Shown piece by piece: positions 22,401-34,400 of a DNA stretch of 41,788 nt. The translations under genes and the position numbers were made by a program. The first letter of the stretch is position 1. Each line of letters starts with the position of its first letter. The DNA comes from Amphimedon queenslandica. Lineage: Eukaryota; Porifera; Demospongiae; Haplosclerida; Niphatidae. Under the pieces are notes generated by a model. That model saw only the letters and a list, made by a program, of their open reading frames with translations, had not been told where the DNA came from and made no database searches. The stretch lies in assembly GCF_000090795.2 (NCBI RefSeq), contig NW_003546242.1, positions 547,792 through 589,579 of the forward strand, given 5' to 3'.

Positions 22401-25400
22401 AAGGAAGCCAAGAAATGTAGCTATTTATTAATTTTAATAATAGTTAAAATCACGTGTTAATGATAATAAAGGGTGCTTTTGAGTGCTATGGTCAAAGTTT
22501 TCAGGAGAATGAGCTATTTGCCGTTAAAAGAGGAACAAAATGACTTGCTTAACATGAGTCTGAATCGTGTTCCATCATTTCAACATTTCTTGCCTTAAAC
22601 CATCGAGAGAATAAGTTCCCGACTAAGACTACAGGACAGAAACCCTAGTTAGTGTGTCTAGAGCTCTTCTTATGCCTGGTTTCCACAGTCAGTGCCTTGA
22701 TATTTCAGTACAACATGCCATTTTTATACTTAACAATAACTACAATGAATATTTTTAAAAATAATGACATTATGACAAATTGAACCTTGATTGGTCACGT
22801 CGGATTTCTGACAGCTGCACAAAGTCTTGTTAAGCATTGTACCAGACCTTTCTCCTGCAGGGGTTGGGTCTGGGTGGCCAGACTATCGAAGGTAGTGGTC
22901 CATACAAGAAGATAGCAGATGGAGAACTGGATGGCTCCCACTAAAGCTGCTAAAGAATAGATAAATAGCTGCTGAACACTAATTGTATAAACACGTAGTC
23001 TTATTGTCATAGCAGCAATCGATTGGTTTCCATGGTATTTAATTGAACCTTTTTATTAGTTTTAATTATCACAAAAATAAGCAGCCGCGAATATATCCCG
23101 ACCTACGGTACTTACTTAAACAGTCACTACCCTACACTGGATTCAGTGCTACAGAAAGCAAGGTAATCTGGTGTTTATGACAGTTGATGAATGACTCTCT
23201 GTAAATCATTGAAGTCTTTTGGTTTCCATGACAAGAAGAGAGAGGATTAAAAGGTCATGTGCATTATCAATATCCTTGTCGAATGAGACAAAACACAAAA
23301 AGGAGGCCTGAAGTATTTTTGAAAGAAACCTGAACCACGTCACAAGCTGCTGCTGAGAAGGCTGTAGATATCCAAGTTGTAAGAGAGAGAGAGAGTGATC
23401 ATTGTTCATGCTGGTAGTGCCAGTGATTGTGTTTCTTACTCTAAAACGTTACTTTGTTTGAAAGAAGGTTCTGAAGACTACCATAATAAAAAATGCTACC
23501 CACCTTTTTGAATGATTTATGTTCCATCTTGTCTCCAATATTTCTCCAAACTCCCTCATAATTCTTGACAATGCAAAGTATCACAATACTGTTGTCAAGA
23601 AAACACCAACAAAAAGCACCACAAAAATTTTATGAAGGCATGGTTGGACAACAGTGCAGTTGTGTTTAATCCAAATGACTATCAGGAATATTTCTCTGGC
23701 ATCATCTAATTGTGCCACATCTCCAAAGTCTCTTATCTCCCACTGTGAACTTAATCCTGTCAAGATGGCCTGTGTAACAGTGAAGGACTGCATCAGAAAG
23801 GACAACCACACCTTCCAACCCTCTTATTTGCAGTCACTAATGTGCATGGCATTTGATGAGGTAACGAGTTCTCAGTGACAGAAGATGCGTCAATACATCA
23901 GTATATTTGAGGGTGACCTGGGAGAAGGACAGACTGTTAGAGTAGGAGATGGGAGTGTTTATAAAAACTCTGACAGTAGTGATTATGAAGAATATTAATA
24001 GTAATAATGTTTCAGAATATACTGGTGACTGTATCTGTGAGGAGGGTTTGGAGGCTGAAGAGTATGATGAGAAACTCCTTTGCCAACAGGAATAGTTACT
24101 GAGAGAGATGATGTTCTATGAACAAAGGAAACAATAGATGCTACTCGCTCCATCTTTTGAAGCTGCTCTCTACTACTACTACCCTCTCTATCAGTCACTC
24201 TTGCTATTACCATCTCACTCACTCTTTAACTAAGCAGTTAATTCTTTATCTACCATATGTAGCTACGGTATGTAGTGCAAAATAAGGATAGTTTTTATTT
24301 GTAGTTTTTGTAATAGAATAGAGCAAGTAGTATTGCTTTATGCTTGTATAATAGCTTATTTTACTGATATAAATAAGCCTGATGTGCTTTTAAGAAAGTC
24401 CATACATTAGTTACATAAATAGATAATTTGCAACATGTTTTTTTGGCAAGGTTAGGCAGACCATTGCTAGGCATTGCATACTTGTGGTCAAAGGTATGGC
24501 ATTTACTTTATAGATGGACATCCAAAAGAGCTAAGTGTTGTCCATTTTAAACCTTTTTTCTAAAGGACGGAAATGACTTCGCGATTAACAGTGCAATGGA
24601 ATTAAAAATCTATATTTATCAAAATTTATGGTAAAAAATGAATAGGTCAGGTGAAACTAAATAGACTTTAGCTTGTTTTTAGATTGCATGGATCAAACAT
24701 CACCTAAGCAATGGCTAAAGGCACCTATCTTTTGCTATAGACTCAAACTTTATGTGAAACATCATCCTGATTTAAGTCTATGATTGTTCTGCAGCTTATT
24801 ATGGGCCATAATTGACTTTACAGTGACAGATGATAACATAGAGCAATACAACATTTAGGGAATAAAAGAAGCTTAGCAATTCCAGTATCTTTTCTGTACC
24901 ATTACAATTTTAATTGACTAATGTTATCTAAATGTTTATCATATGTGTAGGTGCCTTTTTGACATTTACTGTTTATTGTGGGTCCTTATACTGCACAAGC
25001 ACGTTTAAGTAATGTCTGTTACTCTTATGAGCTCTTTTTAAATCAGGGTGTGTCCTCTAATGCATTTGCAATTTATTTTTTAATACCTCAATGTCTTCAG
25101 TAAATCAAAAGTACTAGTTTTATATTCATAAGTGTATCTGGACCAAGGCAAGCATGAGTTTTTGTCCATGTAGAAATTGGCAACCATAATTATAGTCCTT
25201 GGTTATTGTATTATACACAATATTGTAACAGTGGGAGGACTCTTAACCACAAAAGCTAACCACAACTGTTTAGCACACACCTATTGTTGAGGAAAATACT
25301 CTTAAGAGTTGCTGTCATATGTATGTGTACATGTATTTTACATTATTAGTTATTATTGTTAGTTTAGTATTATCTAATTATGTCCTGTATAGTCTTGTCT

Positions 25401-28400
25401 CTTCTAGAACTCTCTATAGTTTCTACTAGAACTCTCTTCTTTAGAACTTTCTACTGTATATGTACTCTATTCTAGAATATTCTCTATTGTATTTAAGAAA
25501 GTGATTTTGTAACATTCAGTTGTTTAGTTGTCAGTTGTTTCGATCATTTATTCAAGCTATTTATCATTAAACTTATCAAGATTTTTATCAGGTTATGAGC
25601 CCAGCCGTTCTCTAAAATGGCAGAGTCAAATTTGTCACGATAGTTCCTTTGAATGATTCTAATTATCCAATATGGAAGCTACAGTGTCAAATGACATTAA
25701 TGAAAGAATTTGTGGGGAATTGTCAATGGAACAGAGAGAGCCCCTTAAGGAGACGGTGCTGCTATGTTCCAGACGCGAAAGGATCGAGCCTTGGCCACAG
25801 TAATTCTCTTGATTGATCCATCACTATTATATTTGGTTGGTGAACCTGATGATCCTCTGGAAGTTTGGAGATTGCTCTCAAATCATTTTCAGAAGAAAAC
25901 TTGGGCTAATCGTTTAGCATTCAGACGTAAGCTGCATTCACTTAGACTGGAGAAAGGACAATCTGTTCAGGAGCATATTAAGTCCATGACGGAAGTGTTC
26001 AGTGAGCTGAGTGTGATTGGAGACAATATTAGTGATAAAAACCGTGTAGTTTATCTTTTAGCTAGTCTCCCTGAGTCTTTTGACATGCTAGTCACTGCCT
26101 TTGAAGCAAACAGTGATGTACCAAACTTAGAAAGAGTGATCGAGAAACTCCGACATGAAGAGAGGAAACAGACCGAACGGAAGGCTGTGAATGAAACTGA
26201 GGAAGGCCTGACAGCAAAGCATAAAGCTAGGAGAGGTCCTAAATGTCTCACATCTCTGTGAATAATAGGCTGAGGCTTAAACAGGTGAAGGTAGTTGAGG
26301 CCTAAAGCTACATCTTAAGCAATACTCAAAATCTGTTGTTTTGTTAATTCTTTCTCCTGAAGCTTTTTATAAAGACTAGTGCTCATCAGCTCGGTCAAGA
26401 TGAGAGGATTACCCACTTTAGATTACTGCAAAAGGTTTGGACATATCCAACGTTTCTGTAAGGAAAGGGAGAAGGGTCTGACTCAAGTGGAACCAGAAGT
26501 AATACTGGTGTCAACAAATCTCACGGTACTCGTGCAACATTTCATCAAGCTAATAGTGCTACAACCAAGAAGCCTGCCGGTGATACTGATGGTGAAGAAG
26601 CAGGATTGGTAGTGGAACATGCCTTACAGGCACAGCAAACTCTCAAGTGTCAGAATAAGTGGATTGTTGACTCTGGAGCAACAAGTTATATGTGTAATGA
26701 CAAAGCGTGTTTCACTCACATATATCCACTGGGGACCCTTCTTGAAGTCAAGCTTGGTGATGGACAATCATTAAGAGCTGTTGCTCAAGGCTCTGTGAAA
26801 TTGGCAATTAAAATGGACATGAGAAGTACTGTAAGTGCAAATTGTATGGTGTCCTGTATGTTCCTGATTTGTCATGTAATTGTTTGAGTGTTTCTAAATG
26901 TACAGAAAGAGGAAGCAAGGTAAAGTTCTCTGAATACAGCTGTGTGATCAGAGATTCAAATCAGAAGCCTGTGGCTATGGCAACGCGAGTTGGTGGTCTC
27001 TATCAGATACAAACTTATTACATTGAAGCAAATACTGCTGCAACTTTTGACAAGAAGGATCTATGGCATCTCCGCTATGAACAATTGAGCTCTAAGAATC
27101 TTCAGAAACTTTCTCGAGGTGACATGGTGAATGATTTTGATTTTTCCACTACAGGAACGCTTCAGGAGGGGAGTTTACTTCCAACGAGTTTGAAAAATAT
27201 TTGAGGAAAGGAGTCAAACATGAGCTAACAATCCTGAAATGTCCGCGACAAAATGGAGTTGCAGAGAGACTCAATCAGACTCTGGTGAAGATGGTTAGAT
27301 CAATGTTGTCAGGTGCTAAACTCCCTCAATGATTCTGGCCAGAGGCTCTGGTCACTGCTGTTTATCTTCGAAATCATAGTCCTACCAAAGCTGTGATGAA
27401 TAAAACCACATTTGAAGCTCTTACTGGAGAAAAACCAGGTGTTAGACATTTACGTGTTTTTGGCTGTGTAGCATATCGACATGTGCCAAAGAATGAAAGA
27501 CAAAAGCTGGATTACAAATCGCAGAAATGCATGTTCCTGGGGTATACAAATACCAGGAAGGGTTATTGATTGTATGTTGTGCAGAAGTTGAAGATAGTAT
27601 ATAGTCGTGATGTCATCTTTAATAAAACAGAATTCTTTAACTACAATGAGAAGGAGAAAGATCAGCCTTTGGTATGCATTAATCTAAGAGAAGAACAAGT
27701 GGAAGAAACAGAAGAAACAGTTAATGGAGAAAATGAGGATGGAACAATAAATAAAGAAACATATAATAGTCATTGTGAAGAAGGCAATACTGAAGAGCAA
27801 AGGATTGGTTATTCAGCGAAGATCAACTTGGATCTAAAGGTGTCCTGATTTTTATGGTAGCTACATTAATCTTACTCAAGAAACACATGTAGCTGAACCT
27901 ACTACTGTCAATGAGGCGCTGAGAAGTTCTGATAGTCATAAATGGAAGGAAGCCATGAATGCAGAAATGAAATCTCTTATGACAATGACGTATGGGAATT
28001 GGTTGAAGCTCCAGAAACAAGTCTTGTCATTGATTGCAAATGGATTTTCAAGTGTAAAGTGGATGAACGTGGTCAAATTGAACGTCACAAAGCTCGTCTT
28101 GTGGCACAGGGTTATTCTCAGAGACCTGGCCTATACTATGATGAAACATTCTCCCCTGTGGTAAGCTTCGAATCAATAAGAACTGTTTTAGCTGTTGCTG
28201 CCAAGAAGAGTTTAAAAGTTCATCAAATGGATGTGACTGCTGCATTTCTTAATGGAGAGCTGAATGAATGCGTGTATATGAAGCAACCAGAAGGATACAT
28301 AGAAAAAGAAAAGGAGCAGATGGTATGTAAGCTATATAGAGAAGTTTATATGGTTTAAAACAGTCACCAAGGTGCTGGAACTCAGCATTAGATGGTCAAC

Positions 28401-31400
28401 TTCAGAGTATGGGATTAACACAGTTGAAAAGTGATCCATGTCTTCATGTGTCAGCATTTATGGAAAAGGATCCATTGATAGTCGCTATTTATGTAGATGA
28501 CATTCTCATTGCTGGGAAAAGTGATCAACAGATTAAGGTCAAGTGTGATTTAGCTCATTGTTTCAATGTAAAGGATTTAGGAGAGCTAAAATAAATATTT
28601 TTTGGGTGTAAAGGTAGTGCAAAATCTGAAAAATGGTTAAGTCTGGATTGGTCAACCATCTTATACGAAGAATATTGTTGATTCAAGAATTTTGAATGGC
28701 TGATGCAAAGTCTCTCTAGTTAATCCAAGTCTAAAGCTTAAGAAGGCATCAGTGGGTGATGAGATTGAGAACATGGAACTGTTTCAGTCTGCAGTTGGCA
28801 AGCTACTCTATTTGTCTACTAGATCTCGTCCAGATATTGTGTAATATATATGCTGTTTCCAGTGTACCAAGATTCACTGCTAATCCAACTAAAGAACACT
28901 GGATGATGGTATTGATTGCAGTGGTTACTCAGATGCTGATTGGGGAGGTGACTTAGGTGGTAGGAAATCTACTTCTGGATATGTGTTTCATAAGAGGACC
29001 AGTCAGTTGGCAAAGTTGTAAACAAGCATTTAGTGTTTATATCGGCACCAGAGCAATTATAGGTCTTAAATTAAAAATCCATTTGCCCAACTTACCCAGA
29101 AGCAGGAGTGCATGAAAGGAGAGGGTACACCCTAACAATAAAAATTAAATTTGTCACTGGCTACATAATGTAGTCATGTAAGTAAAAATGATCATGTTAG
29201 ACCATGCCCCTTTTAAAAATCACTACTAGTACCACTCCACTTCAGGCAAGGCAAGCACAAGATATGCTATAAGAAATTAAGAAGAAAACTTAGGATAATC
29301 TTTATCTTCTGGCATTAGTCAGTGCCAGATGCTTGTTCAAAGAGCATCATCCATCACTGAAAGTGTCAGTTGATACCATTGAAGTGTCGCCTGATACCAT
29401 TGAAGTGTCGCCTAATTGCCTAAACTTGGTTGTCACTGTGGCTAGATAGATAAAGTGCTATCACAAAGCTGTTGGGCCACTGGATAGTGTGAAAATTGTC
29501 ATTGATGGCAAACTACACTGCACTATGTATATATATTATTTAATGTTATTTTTATTGAGGGAGATCTTAGCTCTCCACAAGATGTAGAGCTTGACCTTTT
29601 TAGTGAGGATGAGTTATCCACACTGGGCTGTGTGCCAAGGAGTAAAAATGTATTCCTCGTACAAAGTTTATGGTATTAAAGATGTGATGACAATTAATTT
29701 GCCTCCAGATGCCATGCGGCACAAATTATGTGAGAAGTTTGTTCGTCCTGCTCAGAAGCCTGATGTATGCCACTCCTGTTTCTCACGTAAGTATAATTTA
29801 ACACGCAAAAGTAGTAATGTATTTTTAGCAGAGGACCGCTTAAGGCATAAAAGTATGCATTCAACAGTGCCGATTGACTACTTGAGTCCCGATTGTGGAT
29901 TAAAACAAATTGGAAACATGAGAAATAAAATACAAATTCTGAGGCAAAAGGTTCGACCAAGGAACATAACAATAATGGATCTAGAGGATAAGCAAAATGA
30001 AGAAATGGCTCAATTAGTCAAAAGTATATCTGATTCTGATGTTGGTCTTTCAGAGCTAGAAAAGATATCAGGAAGCTGATGAAGCTGGTATTGGAAAAGG
30101 GATAGTTCTAAAAAGCATTTGGGAAGATGTTGACATGTTTTATAGTGATCAAAATAAAAACAGTAAGTTGGAACTGCTATTTCTTATGTTTGAGTTAAAC
30201 ATACCTTACAGTAACAGAAAAGAGGAAACAGATTGTCATTAGTTATAATTCACATAAGTCTGTGTGGTTGTCTGTCTGCATCATTTAGTTATATTTTCTA
30301 TCTATAATGAAGCCTTGGCCATGTTTTTAAAAAGCCCTTCAGCATTTCCGGCTTTATAAGGTTTAGAAATTTTCGAACTTACCTTGTGATGCTACAATTA
30401 AAGGTTATATGCATCAAAATTCAAGTAGGCCTGGTATCAATGAGCAAGCTATTTTTGAAAGTTCAGAAAGATGCTAGAAGCAAGTACATGAGGAAATACA
30501 GAATGGTCAACAAAGACCCCTGAAAGAGGGTATTTTAACTTGAGATGAGACTAAAGTGAGGAAATATATTTGTTATTAGTACTTGTGCATGTTTGTGTAT
30601 TTTTGAGTAGGTTCAATCAAAGGTAATATGGAAATGCTATGATCATTGGATTTGCAATATCTTCTATTGAGATGTCGTCACTTCATGATGTGTATAAAGG
30701 ATTTGACAATGAGGAAGGATGCTACAAGACAAAAGATGTTGCAGTTCCTTTGGCGTGACTTGAGTTCATCATTTGATGTGGCAACTTCAATCTTCCAGGT
30801 TCAATTAAAGCTTAAGAACTGCACTCATTTGTGACCGAGACAATGCTGCTTTTTGTGCAACATGGATTTTGTACAGTTGGGCTCCTTTGTGATGGTACTA
30901 GTTGTAACATAGCACGGCTAAAACAGTTATGTAACCACAAAGGTAGTTATTTTAGTTCTCCTTTTTGTACATTTCTCTTTGATAACCAGAAATTTTATCT
31001 CATTATTTGTCCTCACCAAGTAAGTTATCACTTTTAGTATATATTTTTGAAGTTGAATCACTTCTTTAGCTAAAAATTATGGTAGCTGCTTTGTATAGTT
31101 CATGAGATAGTGGTACAAAGGATTTTGTTAATGATTGTGGTGTATATTTTGAATGGGCAACTGTATGTTTTAAGAACAGATTTAGTTCATGCAAAGTATG
31201 GTTTGAGTAGACAAGTGCCAAAGTTTAAGTATTCCTACATTGTTTGTGGTGCTGGCACACCCTTACATGTATTGCCAGCAAAAAATATTGCAGGTAACAC
31301 GGCATAAATTATCCATTTTGTTGCTTAAGTTTCATTATTTAGCAACCTTACATGCTTAGTGCTATAAAAGAATTAACTGATCTTAGATCAAATGAAGAGA

Positions 31401-34400
31401 AAGAGCACTTAGCAGGCTAGCTTTCCTAAATGCTTGTAATTTATTATTTGAGAATGGTACCCTGTCACACACTCCAATTTATAAATTGTCATCTAAAATT
31501 CTTAAGAATTTAAAGGGATTTTAGTTTTTTGAACATTGGAAGCATAGTTTTTCTGAAGGTATCTAAATACATAATGAAATGATGTATTCATTTTTATCAC
31601 GGAAGCAAAAAAACATAAGAGCCCCTTTTTTCTTGGCAGATTACCAACTTAACGCAAGTAAATAAAAAACATTAAAAATGGAAAAGTAGTAGGATTGAAT
31701 GAGGAAGAAGTAAAAAACAAGAGGATATTTGCAAACTGGTGTGATAAGAAATCCTACACAACTACATGAACCTGTAAAAGCATTCCCAAGTAATACCTGA
31801 GCACCATGAAGGCTTTATCTTTCATGCAGTGGTGTAGGATTTTTTACACACCAGTTTGCAAATACCCTTTTTTTACTTTTTCCTCATTCAATCCTACTAC
31901 TTTTCCATTTTAATGTTTTCTTATTTACTTGTTTCCATTCTTTTTTCTTAAATTAATGAAATTGCATTATGTTATGATTGTGTGGTTAGGTTAATTATAT
32001 TCATGCTGATCATGTGCGCATAAATTAAAATGGTGTAAAGTCACAAACCCACGAGGTGACTGCAGCTGGGATTTTGTCTGCCATTTTGGTCTCTGTGCTC
32101 ACTTCTTTTTGAAGCTACCCTTGTGGTCCTTGACTTAAGCCCAGAAGAGTGATGTGAAAGCCAACTTGAGCAGTTTTATGACTTAGATGATATGGGTGAT
32201 AGAAGATGAAAGAAAGAAGGAAAAGTCAGAAGAATTTTGCAAAGATTTGAATTTGGGCCTGTTCTCAAGAAGAGCTCCCGCTATGTTACAGTCCACTTTA
32301 AAGGTACCAGAAGCGCTCAGTGAAGGAAAGCTCATGTAAGCCATTTATAAGCCTGTAAAACGTAAAATAAGAGTTATAAATGTTTGAAAATCATAAAAAT
32401 GGCCGCCATCTTGAAAAACTAACCTCAATCCTACATATAGGCTACCGCCTATATAATATATGATTGTCACATGTCACTAACGTATTTTATTTATAGACAT
32501 TGGATTTATTACAAATTATGTTATGGTTTTATTGGATTGAGTGAGCCCTTTTTACAAAGGAACCCAGTGTCTTTAATTGTTCCTGTTTGTATTTCTAGTA
32601 GCGCAATCCAGTCAGTTTTCAGTTGCCTAAAGTAAGTATATTGGTGGTGGAAACTTGTCAGCAATTAACTATCCTACTTCACTGTCAGCACTGGTAACCC
32701 AGTGTGAGACAGCTTCAAACCACAAGGGTGAAGGTTACCATGATGTTTCCCTTAAGGCCTCCATACACTAGGCAAACATGTTGCTAGCAACATTTGTGGT
32801 TAGTTTAATCTTGTAAGCAACATGTTGCCAGAAATAGAAGACTATTTCTGGCAACACTATTTCTGGCAACACTATTTCTGGCAACATGTTGCTTACAAGA
32901 TCAAAGTAACCATGAATGTTGCACATGTTGCCTAGTGTCTGGAGGCCTTAAATCTTAAGTAGACAACTTTACAATTAATTTGCGATAACAACTATAAAAT
33001 TGAATAAATGGCAATACACAATAGAATTGTAATAAATAAGTGATGAAATGCTTAAATTAAGAAGAAAAGGGATGTTTTTGAGTGTTACTGTATGTTTTTC
33101 AAGACTGTCTAAGTGACTTGTCTGCGTTCGTGACTTTCTGGCATCTTTCGAGATCTAGTACTTTTGTAGTCTCCATGAATTCATTGACTATGAAATAAAA
33201 TGCTTTCTTTATGAATTCTGTTCTTACATGACAGAATCATCATACTCTACATCAAATCAATGTCAAGGGTTTTCATGCATGTGCTAAATGATATAGCTCA
33301 AGCTTTTCTTTATCCAACAATTTACACAAAGCCTTTTTATCATTTCTTTGCCATGTTTTTAATTCGGTCACAGTTTATTTGTTCTTTTATTGCATCCATT
33401 AAATGCTATAAATATTGTATCAAAACTGGTGAAACAGCGATGAGGCTTCTTGGATCTTGGTATTTGTATGTCATCATATCAAGGAACTTTAGTTCTGGAT
33501 GATTTATGGACAATCTATTCCTCTTCTGTATCATGAAGTGTAGAGCAGCACCAGCATAACTGTGCTTTCATGCCATATTTTACCATCACTGCATTGATCA
33601 CCAGCTGTTTCTATTTCTTTTTCTTTTCTTTCACTTTTTTTGCCCATTAAAGCAACTACTATGTATGCTCATGAGCTAACAATGATGCGCTTATTGACAT
33701 TGCACTTTGAAACAATTGACTTATCAATGACAGCTTTCCATACTTGATGTAGCTTCATCTTATTTTCTTGAGATAGCCTACATATGTTAAATTAAACAGA
33801 GCTCCACAATATCTCCAGTGCTTCTTATACTTCCTGTTCTTCTTCTATTACTTAACTAACGAGTTCTTTTCTCGCCTTTGCAGGGAGCTTGCTACAGCTT
33901 GATTTCATTCGTTTCGTTATTTTGTTTTTGGAGCGATGTCTAACGTGATTTGTTTTTAGTTACATCATTAGATTATGCAGCCAGTGACAAATTTTATTAA
34001 TTATGTGGGTGTTTAATGCTCCTACCCTCTCCTTTTATGTTCTCCTGCCAGAAGCTAATACAATAATTAAATGTATAATTATTTATAATTTTAATATTTA
34101 TTTAATCAAGCTGGACAAAGCTAGATATGCCTATGTTCATATTATAGTCCAATCACAAATTTTTATTGTAGTCTTTAACATTGTTTTTATTATAACAGTA
34201 ATCACAATAATAGTAATATTGTACATATGTGTGCCTGAGTTAAAAATTTGAATGTCATGCAGAAAATAAAGTATAACATATAGTATACACTGTGATTTGT
34301 ACTTTAATATAATTAAATATATCACCGTTTCCCCTTTTTGTAGCCTTTTGATCTACTGCAGTGCATAGTCAATGAAGTAAGCCCTGACATTTGTAATTCT

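Larger units (their letters stand above)
21730..23878 (+). pseudogene. DDE_3 (IS630/Tc1-type) transposase relic, split by nested MITEs
   Basis: The N-terminal part (21730-21945) starts MSQKGKSD. After a frameshift it reads [20 protein letters not shown] and [20 protein letters not shown], a helix-turn-helix of the kind that binds TIRs. The frame is then cut by the MITE at 21994-23110. The catalytic part resumes after it: [16 protein letters not shown] near 23284-23330 (the usual FLDET motif, first Asp replaced by Lys), HAGSASDC near 23410, [15 protein letters not shown] near 23558 (second Asp intact) and [15 protein letters not shown] near 23741 (usual ELNPIExxW, the Glu replaced by Lys). It ends at a stop at 23876-23878. 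Family known for DDE/DDD cut-and-paste integration into TA. Frameshifts and the loss of two catalytic residues make it inactive. Confidence 0.75.
25285..29040 (+). mobile_element. Ty1/Copia retrotransposon, 5' LTR present, 3' end missing
   Basis: A TG...CA LTR and primer site are followed by gag, protease, a partly deleted integrase, reverse transcriptase and part of RNase H in Copia order (integrase before reverse transcriptase). Similarity stops about 29040 within RNase H and no second LTR is seen, so the 3' part is deleted. Multiple frameshifts and stops. It sits in sense orientation in the giant kinase intron. Confidence 0.9.

Noticed and set aside
22135-22420. Overlapping + strand open frames (65 and 86 codons)
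   Set aside because: They run from the outer MITE across the boundary of the nested hAT MITE; chance frames in TIR sequence.
33260-33502. 80-codon + strand frame rich in hydrophobic residues
   Set aside because: Could look like a membrane protein, but the composition simply reflects T-rich DNA; no neighbouring exon or motif.
34003-34325. Opposite-strand Ile-rich open frames
   Set aside because: Low-complexity AT-rich translation on both strands at once.
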